A DNA stretch of 32,079 nucleotides from an uncultured Bacteroidales bacterium (GTDB lineage Bacteria; Bacteroidota; Bacteroidia; Bacteroidales; P3): the NCBI GenBank assembly GCA_900315935.1, contig ONBB01000024.1, positions 1 through 32,079 of the forward strand. Reading direction: 5' to 3'. Made by a program: the position numbers and the translations under genes. Under the pieces are notes generated by a model. It was not told the origin of the DNA and ran no database searches. It was given only the letters and a program-made list of their open reading frames with translations. The stretch's first letter is position 1, and every line of letters begins with the position of its first letter. Positions 14,699 to 22,699 of the stretch are shown here, in pieces.

Positions 14699-15361
14699 TT
14701 ACTTCTTGGTGAGCACCTCGTCGATCATGCCGTAGGCGAGGGCTTCCTGGGCGGTGAACCAGTGGTCGCGGTCGGAGTCTTTCTCCACCTGCTCGAAGGG
14801 CTGTCCGCTGTGGAGGGAGATGATTTCGTAGAGTTCTTTCTTGAGCTTCACTATCTCGCGGACGGTGATTTCCATGTCGGTAGCTTGTCCGTCGGCGCCG
14901 CCCATGGGCTGGTGGATCATGACGCGGGAGTGGGGGAGTGCCGAGCGGCGCCCTTTCTCGCCGGCGCAGAGGAGGACGGAGGCCATGGAGGCGGCGAGGC
15001 CGGTGCAGATGGTGGCCACCTTGGGCTGGATGAACTGCATGGTGTCGTAGATGCCGAGGCCGGCGTAGACGGAGCCGCCGGGGGAGTTGAGGTAGATGGT
15101 AATCTCGCGGTCGGGGTCCATGTTCTCGAGGAAGAGGAGCTGCGCCTGGATGACGTTGGCGGTGTAGTCATCGATGGCGGTGCCGAGGAAGATGATGCGG
15201 TCCATCATCAGGCGGCTGAAGACATCCATCTGGGCGACGTTGAGCTGGCGCTCTTCGACGATGTAGGGGGTGAGCGAGGCGTTGATGGCCGAGGTGTACT
15301 TGGCGAAGGTGGTGCTGCTGATGCCACGGTGTCGGGTGGCGTATTTTTCGAATTCTGTCAT
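14699..15361 (-). CDS. clpP: ATP-dependent Clp protease proteolytic subunit
   Basis: 220 residues. The catalytic triad is Ser125 ('TGLAASMASVLL'), His150 ('VMIHQP') and Asp199 ('DSDRDHW'), with the His-Asp spacing of 49 seen in E. coli ClpP. 'NSPGGSVYAGLGIYDTM' and 'GGADGQATDMEI' are also typical. It forms the tetradecameric proteolytic chamber that works with a Clp/Hsp100 unfoldase in the cytoplasm. The usual partner clpX is not adjacent. It is the last gene of an operon with trmD and an M23 peptidase. A diverged duplicate of its 3' end is found 1.5 kb away, beyond the DUF4143 gene. Confidence 0.96.
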   Translation of the reverse strand: MTEFEKYATRHRGISSTTFAKYTSAINASLTPYIVEERQLNVAQMDVFSRLMMDRIIFLGTAIDDYTANVIQAQLLFLENMDPDREITIYLNSPGGSVYAGLGIYDTMQFIQPKVATICTGLAASMASVLLCAGEKGRRSALPHSRVMIHQPMGGADGQATDMEITVREIVKLKKELYEIISLHSGQPFEQVEKDSDRDHWFTAQEALAYGMIDEVLTKK

Positions 15362-15367
15362 ATTGTT

Positions 15368-15391
15368 GTTGATATGTTGATACGTTGATAT
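15368..15391. repeat. 8-bp tandem repeat (GTTGATAT) x3 between trmD and clpP
   Basis: GTTGATAT, GTTGATAC, GTTGATAT fill most of the 31-bp gap, placing the repeat in the clpP ribosome-binding region. Copy-number change here could affect clpP translation. Confidence 0.7.
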
Positions 15392-15392
15392 G

Positions 15393-16073
15393 TTATTGTT
15401 TTTTCAACAGTTCTGGGCGGCGTTCTTTGGTGCGGGCTATGGCTTGTTCCATGCGCCACTGCTCGATTTTGGCGTGGTTGCCGGAGAGGAGCACGTCGGG
15501 GACGCGCCAGCCGCGGAACTCGAGCGGACGGGTGTATTCAGGCGGTGCGACGAGGCCGTCCTGGAAGGAGTCGGCGAGGGCGGACTGCTCGTCGCCGATG
15601 ACGCCGGGGACGAGGCGTATGACGGCGTCGGCGATGACGGCGGCCGCCAGCTCGCCACCCGAGAGGACGTAGTCGCCGATGGAGATTTCGCGGGTGATGA
15701 AGTGCTCGCGGATGCGCTCGTCGACACCTTTGTAGTGGCCGCAGAGCACGAGGAGGTTCTGCTTGAGGGAAAGCTGGTTGGCCAGGGGCTGGGAGAGCAT
15801 CTCGCCGTCGGGGGCGGTATAGATTATGTCGTCGTAGGTGCGCTCGGATTGCAGTTTCTCGATGCAGTTGGCGATGGGCTCGACGCACATCACCATGCCG
15901 GCGGCGCCGCCGTAGGGGTAGTCGTCGACGGAGCCGTATTTGGTGAGTGAGTAGTCGTGCAGGTCGTGGAAGACAACCTCGACGATCCCTTTCTTTTGGG
16001 CGCGTTTGAGGATGCTTTCCTCGAAGAACATGGTCATCATGTTCGGGAAGAGGGTGAGGATGTCGAGTCTCAT
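15393..16073 (-). CDS. trmD: tRNA (guanine-37-N1)-methyltransferase
   Basis: 226 residues. It begins '[13 protein letters not shown]' and contains the trefoil-knot AdoMet site: 'YTAPDGE', '[14 protein letters not shown]', '[16 protein letters not shown]'. It also has the C-terminal '[27 protein letters not shown]' region. The enzyme methylates N1 of G37 next to the anticodon to prevent frameshifting. Its start overlaps the stop of the M23 peptidase gene by 4 bp (ATGA), which indicates coupling. No ribosomal protein genes are adjacent, unlike in many bacteria. Confidence 0.96.
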   Translation of the reverse strand: MRLDILTLFPNMMTMFFEESILKRAQKKGIVEVVFHDLHDYSLTKYGSVDDYPYGGAAGMVMCVEPIANCIEKLQSERTYDDIIYTAPDGEMLSQPLANQLSLKQNLLVLCGHYKGVDERIREHFITREISIGDYVLSGGELAAAVIADAVIRLVPGVIGDEQSALADSFQDGLVAPPEYTRPLEFRGWRVPDVLLSGNHAKIEQWRMEQAIARTKERRPELLKKQ

Positions 16074-17332
16074 TTGACCTTGAGTTTTTGGCCTTCGCGT
16101 ATGGTTTTGTTCTGGCTGATGCCGTTGAGTGAGCAGAGTTCCTTGAGGCTCATGCCGTGGCGTTTGGCAATCTTGCCGAGGGTGTCGCCGCGGCGGACGG
16201 TGTAGGTGGAGGTTTTTCCGGAGTTGCCGGAGGCTTCGGATTTCCCGGAGGCACTGGAATTTCCGGCGTTGCTGGATTTACTGGATTTGGCGGAGGTGCC
16301 GCTGACGCGGAGGCGGTCGCCGGGATGGAGCACTTTGTTTTGGCTGATGCCATTGAGTTGGCAGAGGCGGCGGACGGTGGTGCCGTGGCGGCGGGCAATC
16401 TTTTCGAGGGTGTCGCCGCTGCGCACGCGGTACCAGCCGCCAGAGGCGCTGCTGGCCGACGAGCCCGAGGCGCGGCCACGGGAACTTACCTTGCGGAAGG
16501 AGGCGGGGGTGAGGGTGAGGCGGTCGGAGATGAGGTCGTGCGTGCTGCAGTCGATGACGGTCTCGGGGTTGATAGCGTTGCCGTGGTAGCGTATTTCGAA
16601 GTGGAGGTGTGCGCCGCGCGAGCGACCTGTGTTGCCGCAGAGGCCGATGACGTCGCCGGCCTTGACTTCCTGCCCCACCTGCACGTGGCGTTTGGACATG
16701 TGTGCGTAGTAGGTTTCGAGGCCGTTGGGGTGGTGAATGATGACGAGGTGGCCGTAGGAGCGGTTGTACTTGGAGATGCGCACGGTGCCGTCGAAGGCGG
16801 CGTAGATGGGTTCGCCGGTGGGCTGGGCGAGGTCGAGTCCGTAGTGGAAGCGTCGCCAGCGCGGGCCGAAGTGGGAGCTGGCGCGGGCTGTCTTGGGGGT
16901 GGGCCAGTGGAAGAACTGGCCGCGGGCCTCGTCGCGCAGCTGCAGGGTAACGGGCTCGCCCATGTGCATTACGTCGAGCTTGGGCATGTGGATGACGGCG
17001 GTGTCGAAACCTTCGATGAGTATGTCGTCTTCGCTGTCGACGCCGTCGTCGCTGAGGGTGTAGTTGCCGGGGAGGTCTTCCTCGTCTACATCGTCCTCCT
17101 CTTCGTCTTCGAAGATGAATGGGGCGGTGTAGAGGTATTGCTCGGTCTCGCGGTCGTTGCGGTGGTCGATGACCACGCCTTTGAACTCTTCGTCTTCGTA
17201 GATGACGTCCAGTTTGTTGACTTTGATTTCGGACTTGTCGGTTTTCTTATGAGGGTCGTGTACCTGTGCGTTGAGTGAGAGTTGCACGGACAAAGCGGTG
17301 AGTAGCAATATGATGCGTGCGATATATTTCAT
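16070..17332 (-). CDS. M23 metallopeptidase with two C-terminal LysM domains
   Basis: 420 residues from the ATG at 17332, which begins the signal peptide '[15 protein letters not shown]'. An acidic region (about 70-110, '[15 protein letters not shown]') precedes an M23/LytM domain. That domain has '[18 protein letters not shown]' and '[10 protein letters not shown]' zinc-ligand motifs and '[23 protein letters not shown]'. Two LysM repeats follow ('[14 protein letters not shown]', '[14 protein letters not shown]'), joined by a Ser/Gly/Lys-rich linker. It should bind peptidoglycan and either cut peptide crossbridges or act as an amidase regulator. The zinc ligands look intact, so an active enzyme is likely. 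It overlaps trmD by 4 bp. A consensus promoter lies 35-65 bp upstream. Confidence 0.92.
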   Translation of the reverse strand: MKYIARIILLLTALSVQLSLNAQVHDPHKKTDKSEIKVNKLDVIYEDEEFKGVVIDHRNDRETEQYLYTAPFIFEDEEEDDVDEEDLPGNYTLSDDGVDSEDDILIEGFDTAVIHMPKLDVMHMGEPVTLQLRDEARGQFFHWPTPKTARASSHFGPRWRRFHYGLDLAQPTGEPIYAAFDGTVRISKYNRSYGHLVIIHHPNGLETYYAHMSKRHVQVGQEVKAGDVIGLCGNTGRSRGAHLHFEIRYHGNAINPETVIDCSTHDLISDRLTLTPASFRKVSSRGRASGSSASSASGGWYRVRSGDTLEKIARRHGTTVRRLCQLNGISQNKVLHPGDRLRVSGTSAKSSKSSNAGNSSASGKSEASGNSGKTSTYTVRRGDTLGKIAKRHGMSLKELCSLNGISQNKTIREGQKLKVK

Positions 17333-17366
17333 TTTATTCTGTTCAATCGGTGTATAAAAAGTGTTG

Positions 17367-17397
17367 CAAAAATACATAAAATGTGCCAACTGACAAA
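17367..17397 (-). promoter_or_regulatory. Bacteroidota-type promoter for M23-trmD-clpP
   Basis: On the minus strand, TTTG (17394-17397) and TATTTTTG (17367-17374) are separated by 19 bp, just upstream of the M23 gene start. Confidence 0.8.
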
Positions 17398-17417
17398 ATA
17401 CAATAATCTTAAAAAAT

Positions 17418-17439
17418 CAAAAAACGCCCCTGGGAGGCG
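17418..17439 (-). terminator. Terminator of the dapB-fecCD-ABC-NlpC/CapA operon
   Basis: On the minus strand a short GC hairpin (17425-17439, arms CGCCTC and GGGGCG) is followed by TTTTTT. It lies about 30 bp after the stop of the last gene. Confidence 0.65.
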
Positions 17440-17460
17440 GTAGGGGAATGGTAGGGGAAT
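17439..17460. repeat. 11-bp direct repeat (GGTAGGGGAAT) x2
   Basis: Two exact adjacent copies lie between the operon terminator and the stop codon. The 11-bp period matches the other tandem arrays in the window. Confidence 0.7.
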
Positions 17461-17467
17461 ACAAAGA

Positions 17468-18952
17468 CTAAGGACTGCTATGGACGCTTATGGGCCTGAA
17501 GTCTCCGTCGGGGTGGAATTCGAGGCTTGGGAGCTCGAAATCCTGGAGGCTCAGATGGGCCATGAGGCGAGCGGCGCGGTGGTGCGGGTCGGGGCGCGGT
17601 CCCTTGCGGTAGGGCTGGTGGAAGGAGTGGATGTGTCCGTCGAGGAGGGTGCCGTCGGGGTTGAGTCGCACGGTGATGAGCGGTGCGTAGCCAGTGATAC
17701 CTTTGAGGCTGAATCCCACCGGAGTGCAGAAGTTGCCGAGGCTGTAGGCGACGAGGTGTCCGCGGTAGAGTTCCATGGCGCGCGGCACGTGTGGGCCGTG
17801 GCCGAAGACGAGGTCGGCGCCGAGGTCGATGCAGCGGTGCGCGAACTGGCGCAGGTGGCCGCGCGGCTCTCCGAGGTAGCGCTCGGCGCTGTCGGGCAGG
17901 TGCAGGCACGACGGGCCTTCGGAGCCGCCGTGGAAGGTAACCACCAGCAGGTGGCACGAGTCGCGCAGGCCGCGGAGGATGGCAGCCACCAGGGCGGTGT
18001 CGGTCAGGCGCGGCGTGTGGCTGTTGTGGCCGAAGGCGGCGATGCCGACCACGAGGGTGTCCAGGCGCAGCAGTGCGGTTCGGTATTGGCGTTTGAGGCC
18101 GGCATAGGCGATGCCCAGGCTGTCGAGCAGTGTCATGGTGTGGCGCAGGCCCGGGGTGCCGAAGTCGTTGCTGTGGTTGTTGGCCAGCGAAAGGAAGTCG
18201 AACCCCGCCTCGCGCAGCAGCGGCGCATAGGCCGGAGGCATGCGGAAGGAGTAGTTGTTGTCGCTTTCCTGTTTGCGGCAGGAGACGGAGGTGTCGCAGA
18301 AAGCGCCTTCGAGGTTTCCCATGGCGATGTCGGCGGCGGCCAGGATGGGTGTGGTGTGCTCGAAGAGGTGCGCGCCCGACGCCACCGGCAGGTGAGGGGT
18401 GGGGTAGGTGGTGCCGAGCATGATGTCGCCCACCAGTGCGAATGTGGTGATGCGAGGTGCTGCCGGGGTGGCCGGTGGGGTGGCCTTAGCTATCAGGCGG
18501 CAGGCGCCGCGGTAGCGCGGGGCGTAGTACGACTCGGAGGAGTGCGACACGCGGATGCCGTGGCCCACGGAGGCGTGGATGAAGTTGAAGCCGGAGCTGT
18601 CGGCGTCGGTAACGATGCCCACGTGGCCTATATGAGGGCGGATGGCGCGGCCGGCGAAGAACACCAGGTCGCCCGGCTGCCACTGGCCGCGCTCCACCGG
18701 GGTGCCGACGGGGTACTGTGCGGCCGACGAATGGGGCAGCGCGATGCCGTAGCGGCCGTAGATATAGCGGGTGAAGCCGGCGCAGTCGAACCCCTTGGTC
18801 GACGAGCCGGCCCAGCGGTAGGGGGTGCCGAGGTGGCGGCGCGCCTCGGCCAGGAGGCTGTCGACGACGATGTCGCTGCGCAGCTGTTGGCCGTGCAGCG
18901 GCAGCACGAGGAGCAGCAGGAGGGCGGTGAGCAGGGTTCGTAGGTGCGGCAT
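17468..18952 (-). CDS. NlpC/P60 endopeptidase fused to a CapA-type phosphoesterase-like domain
   Basis: 494 residues with signal peptide (1 to about 22). The first domain (about 28-155) is NlpC/P60: Cys57 in 'GFDCAGFTRYIYG', His110 in 'HIGHVGIV' and a further His126 ('FIHASVG'), i.e. a cysteine peptidase that cuts peptidoglycan stem peptides. The second (about 168-450) is CapA/PGA_cap-like: 'VGDIMLG', 'MGNLEG', 'SLANNHSNDFG', 'HGGSE', 'GHGPHVPRAMELY' and 'AYSLGNF'. This is the metallophosphatase-like fold seen in poly-gamma-glutamate synthesis proteins. Having both in one exported chain is unusual and suggests a peptide-bond or glutamyl-polymer processing role in the envelope. That role is inference. 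It starts 3 bp after the ABC ATPase gene. Confidence 0.88.
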   Translation of the reverse strand: MPHLRTLLTALLLLLVLPLHGQQLRSDIVVDSLLAEARRHLGTPYRWAGSSTKGFDCAGFTRYIYGRYGIALPHSSAAQYPVGTPVERGQWQPGDLVFFAGRAIRPHIGHVGIVTDADSSGFNFIHASVGHGIRVSHSSESYYAPRYRGACRLIAKATPPATPAAPRITTFALVGDIMLGTTYPTPHLPVASGAHLFEHTTPILAAADIAMGNLEGAFCDTSVSCRKQESDNNYSFRMPPAYAPLLREAGFDFLSLANNHSNDFGTPGLRHTMTLLDSLGIAYAGLKRQYRTALLRLDTLVVGIAAFGHNSHTPRLTDTALVAAILRGLRDSCHLLVVTFHGGSEGPSCLHLPDSAERYLGEPRGHLRQFAHRCIDLGADLVFGHGPHVPRAMELYRGHLVAYSLGNFCTPVGFSLKGITGYAPLITVRLNPDGTLLDGHIHSFHQPYRKGPRPDPHHRAARLMAHLSLQDFELPSLEFHPDGDFRPISVHSSP

Positions 18953-18955
18953 GGG

Positions 18956-19699
18956 CTAGTAGTCGAAGACGATGCGGCCGTCGGCCATGTGGGTGTCGAC
19001 GCCGTAGACGAGGCGTATGTTGTCGGGGGTAAGCCCTTCGGCCACAGGGCCGTGGAAGAGCAGTCTGCCCTCGTGGAGCAGCATCAGGCGGTCGCAGAAC
19101 TGGAGGGCGAGGTTGAGGTCGTGGATGACGATGAGGACGGTCTTGTCCGAGGCTTGGCGCAGGAGGCGCATGATTTCGAGCTGGTGGGCGATGTCGAGGT
19201 TGGAGACCGGCTCGTCGAGCAGCAGCAGGGGTGTTTCCTGCGCCAGGGCGCGGGCAATCATGACGCGCTGCAGCTCGCCGCCGCTCATCTGCGCAGGGGT
19301 GGAGAAGCGGAGGTGCCAGGTGCCGGTCTGGCGCATGCAGCGCTCGACGATGTCCCAGTCGGCCTGGCTCTCGTTCTGGAGGTGGCGCTGGTAGGGGTTG
19401 CGCCCCATGAGGACGGTCTCGAAGGCCGAGAACTCGAAGTCGGTCTGTGCGTGCTGTCGCACGAAGGCCAGCCGCTGGGCCAGCTGGCGGGCGGTGTAGT
19501 CGGCCACGGGCTTGTGGTCGATGAGCACATGTCCGCTGTCGGGCTGCAACAGGCCGCCGATGCAGCGCAGCAGGGTGGTCTTGCCGCAGCCGTTGGGACC
19601 CATCACGGCGGTGATGCACCCGGGAGCCACCTCGGCGCTGATGTCGCCCAGGATGACCCTTTGGCCGAAGGAGAGCTGTATGTTGCGGAGGGCGAGCAT
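18956..19699 (-). CDS. FecE/BtuD-type ABC transporter ATP-binding protein
   Basis: 247 residues from the ATG at 19699. The longer open frame further upstream is only read-through of the preceding region. Walker A 'GPNGCGKTT' (34-42), Q-loop region 'FVRQHAQ', signature 'MSGGELQRV' (about 138-146), Walker B 'LLLLDEP' (158-164) and switch 'VIHDLN' are all present. It energises the FecCD permease encoded just upstream. Substrates of this family are iron chelates, heme or cobalamin. No periplasmic binding protein or TonB receptor is encoded here to settle which. NrdJ needs cobalamin, but that is only circumstantial. Confidence 0.93.
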   Translation of the reverse strand: MLALRNIQLSFGQRVILGDISAEVAPGCITAVMGPNGCGKTTLLRCIGGLLQPDSGHVLIDHKPVADYTARQLAQRLAFVRQHAQTDFEFSAFETVLMGRNPYQRHLQNESQADWDIVERCMRQTGTWHLRFSTPAQMSGGELQRVMIARALAQETPLLLLDEPVSNLDIAHQLEIMRLLRQASDKTVLIVIHDLNLALQFCDRLMLLHEGRLLFHGPVAEGLTPDNIRLVYGVDTHMADGRIVFDY

Positions 19700-19711
19700 T
19701 TTTCTTTCCGG

Positions 19712-19765
19712 TTTTTCTAGTTTTTCTAGTTTTTCTAGTAATTCTAGTGTGTCTAGTGTGTCTAG
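19712..19765. repeat. 9-bp tandem repeat (nnnnnCTAG) x6 between permease and ATPase genes
   Basis: Units of exactly 9 bp: TTTTTCTAG three times, TAATTCTAG, then TGTGTCTAG twice. The last unit contains the stop codon of the permease gene, and the array fills nearly all of the 62-bp gap up to the ATPase start region. Each unit is three codons, so the minus-strand frame stays open across it. Confidence 0.85.
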
Positions 19766-20736
19766 TATGTTTTTTTGTTTTTGTACAGGAGGTAGATGAA
19801 GAGCGGGGCGCCGACCATCGAGGTGAGGCTGCCGACGGGCAGCTCGCTGGGGCGCAGCAGGGTGCGGGCCAGGGTGTCGCACACCAGCACGAACAGGGCG
19901 CCGCAGAGCATCGAGTAGGGCACCACCTTGCGGTTGTCGGGGCCCGCCACGAGGCGCACGGCGTGGGGCACGATGAGGCCCACGAAGCCGATGACGCCGC
20001 ACGAACTGACGGCGAAGGCGACCATCAGCGTGGTGGCTAGCAGCAGGGTGCGCTTCACCCGCTCCACCTCGCAGCCCATGCTCTTGGCGGCCTCGCTGCC
20101 GGCCAGCAGCAGGTTGAGGTCGCGCCCGTGCCACAGCACCGCGCCGATGCCCAGCACGGCCACCGGCGCCATCATCCACACATCCATCCAGCCCGACGAG
20201 CCGAAGGAGCCCATGGTCCAGAAGATGATGGCGTCCATCTTTTCCTGGTTGAGCACCATGAGGAACGAGATGAGGGCGGAGATGAGCAGGGTGAGGCATA
20301 CGCCGGTGAGGAGCAGGGTGGTGGTGTGCATGCGGTTGCCGATGGAGGCGATTTTGTAGATAAGCACCACAGTGGCCAGGGCAGCGGCCAGCGCCATGCC
20401 GCCCACGCCCCAGAGGAAGGCTTCCAGCCCCAGCAGTATGGCCACGGCGGCACCCAGCGAGGCGCCGCTGCTGACCCCCAGCACGTAGGGGTCGGTCAGG
20501 GGGTTGCGGAAGATGCTCTGGTAGGCGGCGCCGCAGACCGAGAGGACGGCACCCACCAGGGCGCTCATGATGACGCGCGGCAGGCGCAGCTGGAGGAAGA
20601 TGGGCGAGTGCCAGAGGTCGTCCCACCGGAAGTCGACGGCGCCGAAGAGGCAGCTGGCCACCATGGCCGCCAGCAGCAGCAGCGCGAGGCCGGCGACGAC
20701 CCAGGGGGAGGCACTATGTCGGGCTGTGGTTTTCAA
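19762..20736 (-). CDS. FecCD/BtuC-family ABC transporter permease
   Basis: 324 residues, the normal size for the family, with about nine to ten hydrophobic segments. Typical family stretches: 'RLPRVIMSALVGAVLSVCGAAYQ', 'NPLTDPYVLGVSSGASLGA', 'LNLLLAGSEAAKSMGCEVERVK', 'GVIGFVGLIVPHAVRLVAGPDNR' and 'LPVGSLTSMVGAPLFIYLL'. The start is taken as a TTG at 20736 that overlaps the dapB stop (TTGA), because no ATG occurs before the first membrane segment; this implies translational coupling. It moves iron-chelate, heme or cobalamin across the inner membrane with the ATPase downstream. Confidence 0.92.
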   Translation of the reverse strand: MKTTARHSASPWVVAGLALLLLAAMVASCLFGAVDFRWDDLWHSPIFLQLRLPRVIMSALVGAVLSVCGAAYQSIFRNPLTDPYVLGVSSGASLGAAVAILLGLEAFLWGVGGMALAAALATVVLIYKIASIGNRMHTTTLLLTGVCLTLLISALISFLMVLNQEKMDAIIFWTMGSFGSSGWMDVWMMAPVAVLGIGAVLWHGRDLNLLLAGSEAAKSMGCEVERVKRTLLLATTLMVAFAVSSCGVIGFVGLIVPHAVRLVAGPDNRKVVPYSMLCGALFVLVCDTLARTLLRPSELPVGSLTSMVGAPLFIYLLYKNKKTY

Positions 20737-21422
20737 TCCAGTAGGTCTTTCATCGTGTAGACCCCCTTCTCTTTCTTGGCCACGAGGAACTCGGCGGCCA
20801 GCAGTGCGCCGAGGGCGAGCCCCTGGCGGCTGTGGGCCTCGTGGGTGAGGGTGAGGGTGTCTTCGGCGCTGCGGTAGGTAACGACATGTGTGCCGGGCAC
20901 TTCGCCCTCGCGGAAACTCTCGATGGGGATGCTCTCCTGCGGGCGTCCGCCATGGTCGGCAATCTGGCCGGCCAGGGAGAGTGCGGTGCCGCTGGGGGCG
21001 TCGAGCTTGTGTATGTGGTGGGTCTCGGCGATGGAGACGGCGTATTGGCTGCGGCCGCGCATCAGTTCGGCCAGGCGCTCGTTGAGGCGGAACATGATGT
21101 TCATGCCGAGGCTGAAGTTGGAGGCGGTGAAGAGCGCGTGGCTCTCGGCGCGGCAGCGTGCCGCCACGATGTCGTAGTCGTCGTCCCATCCGGTGGTGCC
21201 GCAGACCACGGGCAGGCCGAGGTCGAAGCAGCGGCGTATGTTGGCCACGGCGGTGGCGGGGGTGGAGAACTCGATGGCCACGTCGGCCTGGCACACCAGG
21301 GGTTCGCGTTCGTTCCACTCGGCGAGGCTGTCCACGGTGCATATCACGCGGTGCCCACGCTCCCCGGCGAGGGCTTCAATGGCATGGCCCATACGGCCGT
21401 ATCCTATCAGTGCTATATTCAT
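20733..21422 (-). CDS. dapB: 4-hydroxy-tetrahydrodipicolinate reductase
   Basis: 229 residues, a short form of the family. NAD(P)H-binding 'GYGRMG' (7-12), 'CGTTGW' (74-79), 'ASNFSLGMN' and the catalytic/substrate segment 'HHIHKLDAPSGTA' (about 135-147, with the His pair and Lys139) are all present. It reduces hydroxy-tetrahydrodipicolinate in the lysine/meso-diaminopimelate pathway that feeds peptidoglycan. It is first in an operon with an ABC transporter and a cell-wall hydrolase fusion. A -7 box lies about 20 bp upstream. Confidence 0.96.
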   Translation of the reverse strand: MNIALIGYGRMGHAIEALAGERGHRVICTVDSLAEWNEREPLVCQADVAIEFSTPATAVANIRRCFDLGLPVVCGTTGWDDDYDIVAARCRAESHALFTASNFSLGMNIMFRLNERLAELMRGRSQYAVSIAETHHIHKLDAPSGTALSLAGQIADHGGRPQESIPIESFREGEVPGTHVVTYRSAEDTLTLTHEAHSRQGLALGALLAAEFLVAKKEKGVYTMKDLLD

Positions 21423-21442
21423 GTCGCGGTGAATTGAGGGTG

Positions 21443-21450
21443 CAAAGATA
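21443..21450 (-). promoter_or_regulatory. -7 box for dapB operon
   Basis: The minus strand reads TATCTTTG, giving a very short leader before the ATG at 21422. No clear TTTG at -33. Confidence 0.55.
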
Positions 21451-21474
21451 CAACTTTATTTTCAAACGGCATTT

Positions 21475-21600
21475 TTTTTGTTCCAAAAGTTGAAAAACGG
21501 CCGAAAATGGCCCCTCTGCAACAGGCTGACGGATAGTGTTTTGTGGGTACCCTCTTCTTCCTCTCTTCTTCCTCTCTTCGGCCATGGCAGGGGAGGGGCA
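21475..21600 (+). repeat. Dispersed intergenic repeat, copy 2
   Basis: Same ordered blocks as 5440-5530, ending in GGGTACCCTCTTCTTCC and a purine-rich GGGGAGGGG stretch. It contains two full CTCTTCTTCCT units (21552-21573). It sits upstream of the promoter for the T9SS gene. Confidence 0.65.
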
Positions 21601-21663
21601 GGGGAGGGGAGCGGCGATGGCTGTGGAGGGGGGGGCGGAAATAATATAAAATTTGCTAAAAAG

Positions 21664-21693
21664 TTTGTGTGTTGAAAAAAAAGTGTATCTTTG
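21664..21693 (+). promoter_or_regulatory. Bacteroidota-type promoter for the frameshifted T9SS gene
   Basis: TTTG (21664-21667) and TATCTTTG (21686-21693) are separated by 18 bp. The leader to the ATG at 21827 is about 130 nt. Confidence 0.7.
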
Positions 21694-21826
21694 CATTTTG
21701 GATTGCAGGCGTGTGCGTGTGTGTAAATGTGTCGTATGCAACGAATTGAGTGAAACAGACAGACAATATAAACCCAACTAACAACCGAAGGGCCCGATGG
21801 TATATAACCGGGCGACGAAAAAAACA

Positions 21827-22699
21827 ATGAAAAAAACGCTATTTGTTCTGGTGGCTGCGGTCCTGATGGCCGCTTCCGCCACCGCCCAGCCGGGTCTGAC
21901 CCGCATGGCACAGAGAGGACAGGCCAACGTGCCGCAGCTCAAGGCCGCCAAACAGCAGAATGCCAAGGAGAAGGCTTCCTTTGCAACCAAGCGCGCAGCC
22001 AAGTCGGTGGACAATCCTATTTGGGCCGACACGATGTCGTACTGCCTCGACGAGCCTTTCTTCAGTGGTATGGGTATGGGCAACGAGACCTCGACCATAC
22101 AATGGGGTATCAAGATTGAGGCTGCCGCCCTGGTGGGCCGCAACAACATCACCGAGGTGCATTTCTTTGTGCCCGCAGCAGGCAATTATGAGATGAGCAT
22201 CATCTTCGGCGCCAGCCCCGTCCTGGCACCCGGCGCCACCGCCGCCTACAGCCAGACGATTGCCGCCACCGCCGCCGACACCATGGCGTGGAAGACCGTT
22301 ACGCTGAGCAGCTCCCTGCCCGTGGTGACGGGTCAGGCCATGTGGGTTGTCTTATCCAACACTGGCGTCCCCTATCCGGCTGCCGCTGTCGAAGGAGCCA
22401 CCTATCCGAACGGCACCTACCTCTCGATCGATGGTGTGGAATGGACTACGCTGCCCGAAATAAACTTCGAAAACACGTGGATGATCCGCGTGGTGAGCGA
22501 CACCTACACCGTGCAGGCTCCGATGGTAACCCTCGCTGGCCCCAGCGTGGCGCAGCTCAACCAGACGCTGACCTTCACCGCCAGCTCGCCCAATAGCGAC
22601 AGCTACGAGTGGTATGTCGACGGTGCGTCCGAGAGCCACCACCGACGGCATGCACCAGGTGGTGGTGGGCGGCACGAACACCAGTGGCACCACCTATGA
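21827..22699 (+). CDS. T9SS surface protein, N-terminal part (frameshifted gene)
   Basis: The ATG at 21827 begins a signal peptide ('MKKTLFVLVAAVLMAASATAQ'); a start at 21797 would put extra residues in front of it. The product contains a region of about 190 residues rich in Ala/Thr (a beta-rich anchor-like domain). It then begins an Ig/PKD-like domain ('LAGPSVAQLNQTLTFTASSPNSDSYEWYVDG'-type, positions about 240-275). Directly after 'YEWYVDGASES' the frame changes: the residues to 22699 are His/Arg/Gly-rich and unlike any PKD sequence, while the expected continuation is found in the next frame. The intact product would be about 1,030 residues. This is either a real inactivating or phase-variable mutation or a sequence error. 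Confidence 0.75.
   Translation: MKKTLFVLVAAVLMAASATAQPGLTRMAQRGQANVPQLKAAKQQNAKEKASFATKRAAKSVDNPIWADTMSYCLDEPFFSGMGMGNETSTIQWGIKIEAAALVGRNNITEVHFFVPAAGNYEMSIIFGASPVLAPGATAAYSQTIAATAADTMAWKTVTLSSSLPVVTGQAMWVVLSNTGVPYPAAAVEGATYPNGTYLSIDGVEWTTLPEINFENTWMIRVVSDTYTVQAPMVTLAGPSVAQLNQTLTFTASSPNSDSYEWYVDGASESHHRRHAPGGGGRHEHQWHHL

Noticed and set aside
18956-20626. A 556-codon frame joining the ABC ATPase to upstream sequence
   Set aside because: The upstream half is Arg/Pro/His-rich shadow of the permease gene. The 9-bp array just happens to keep the frame open. The real ATPase starts at 19699.
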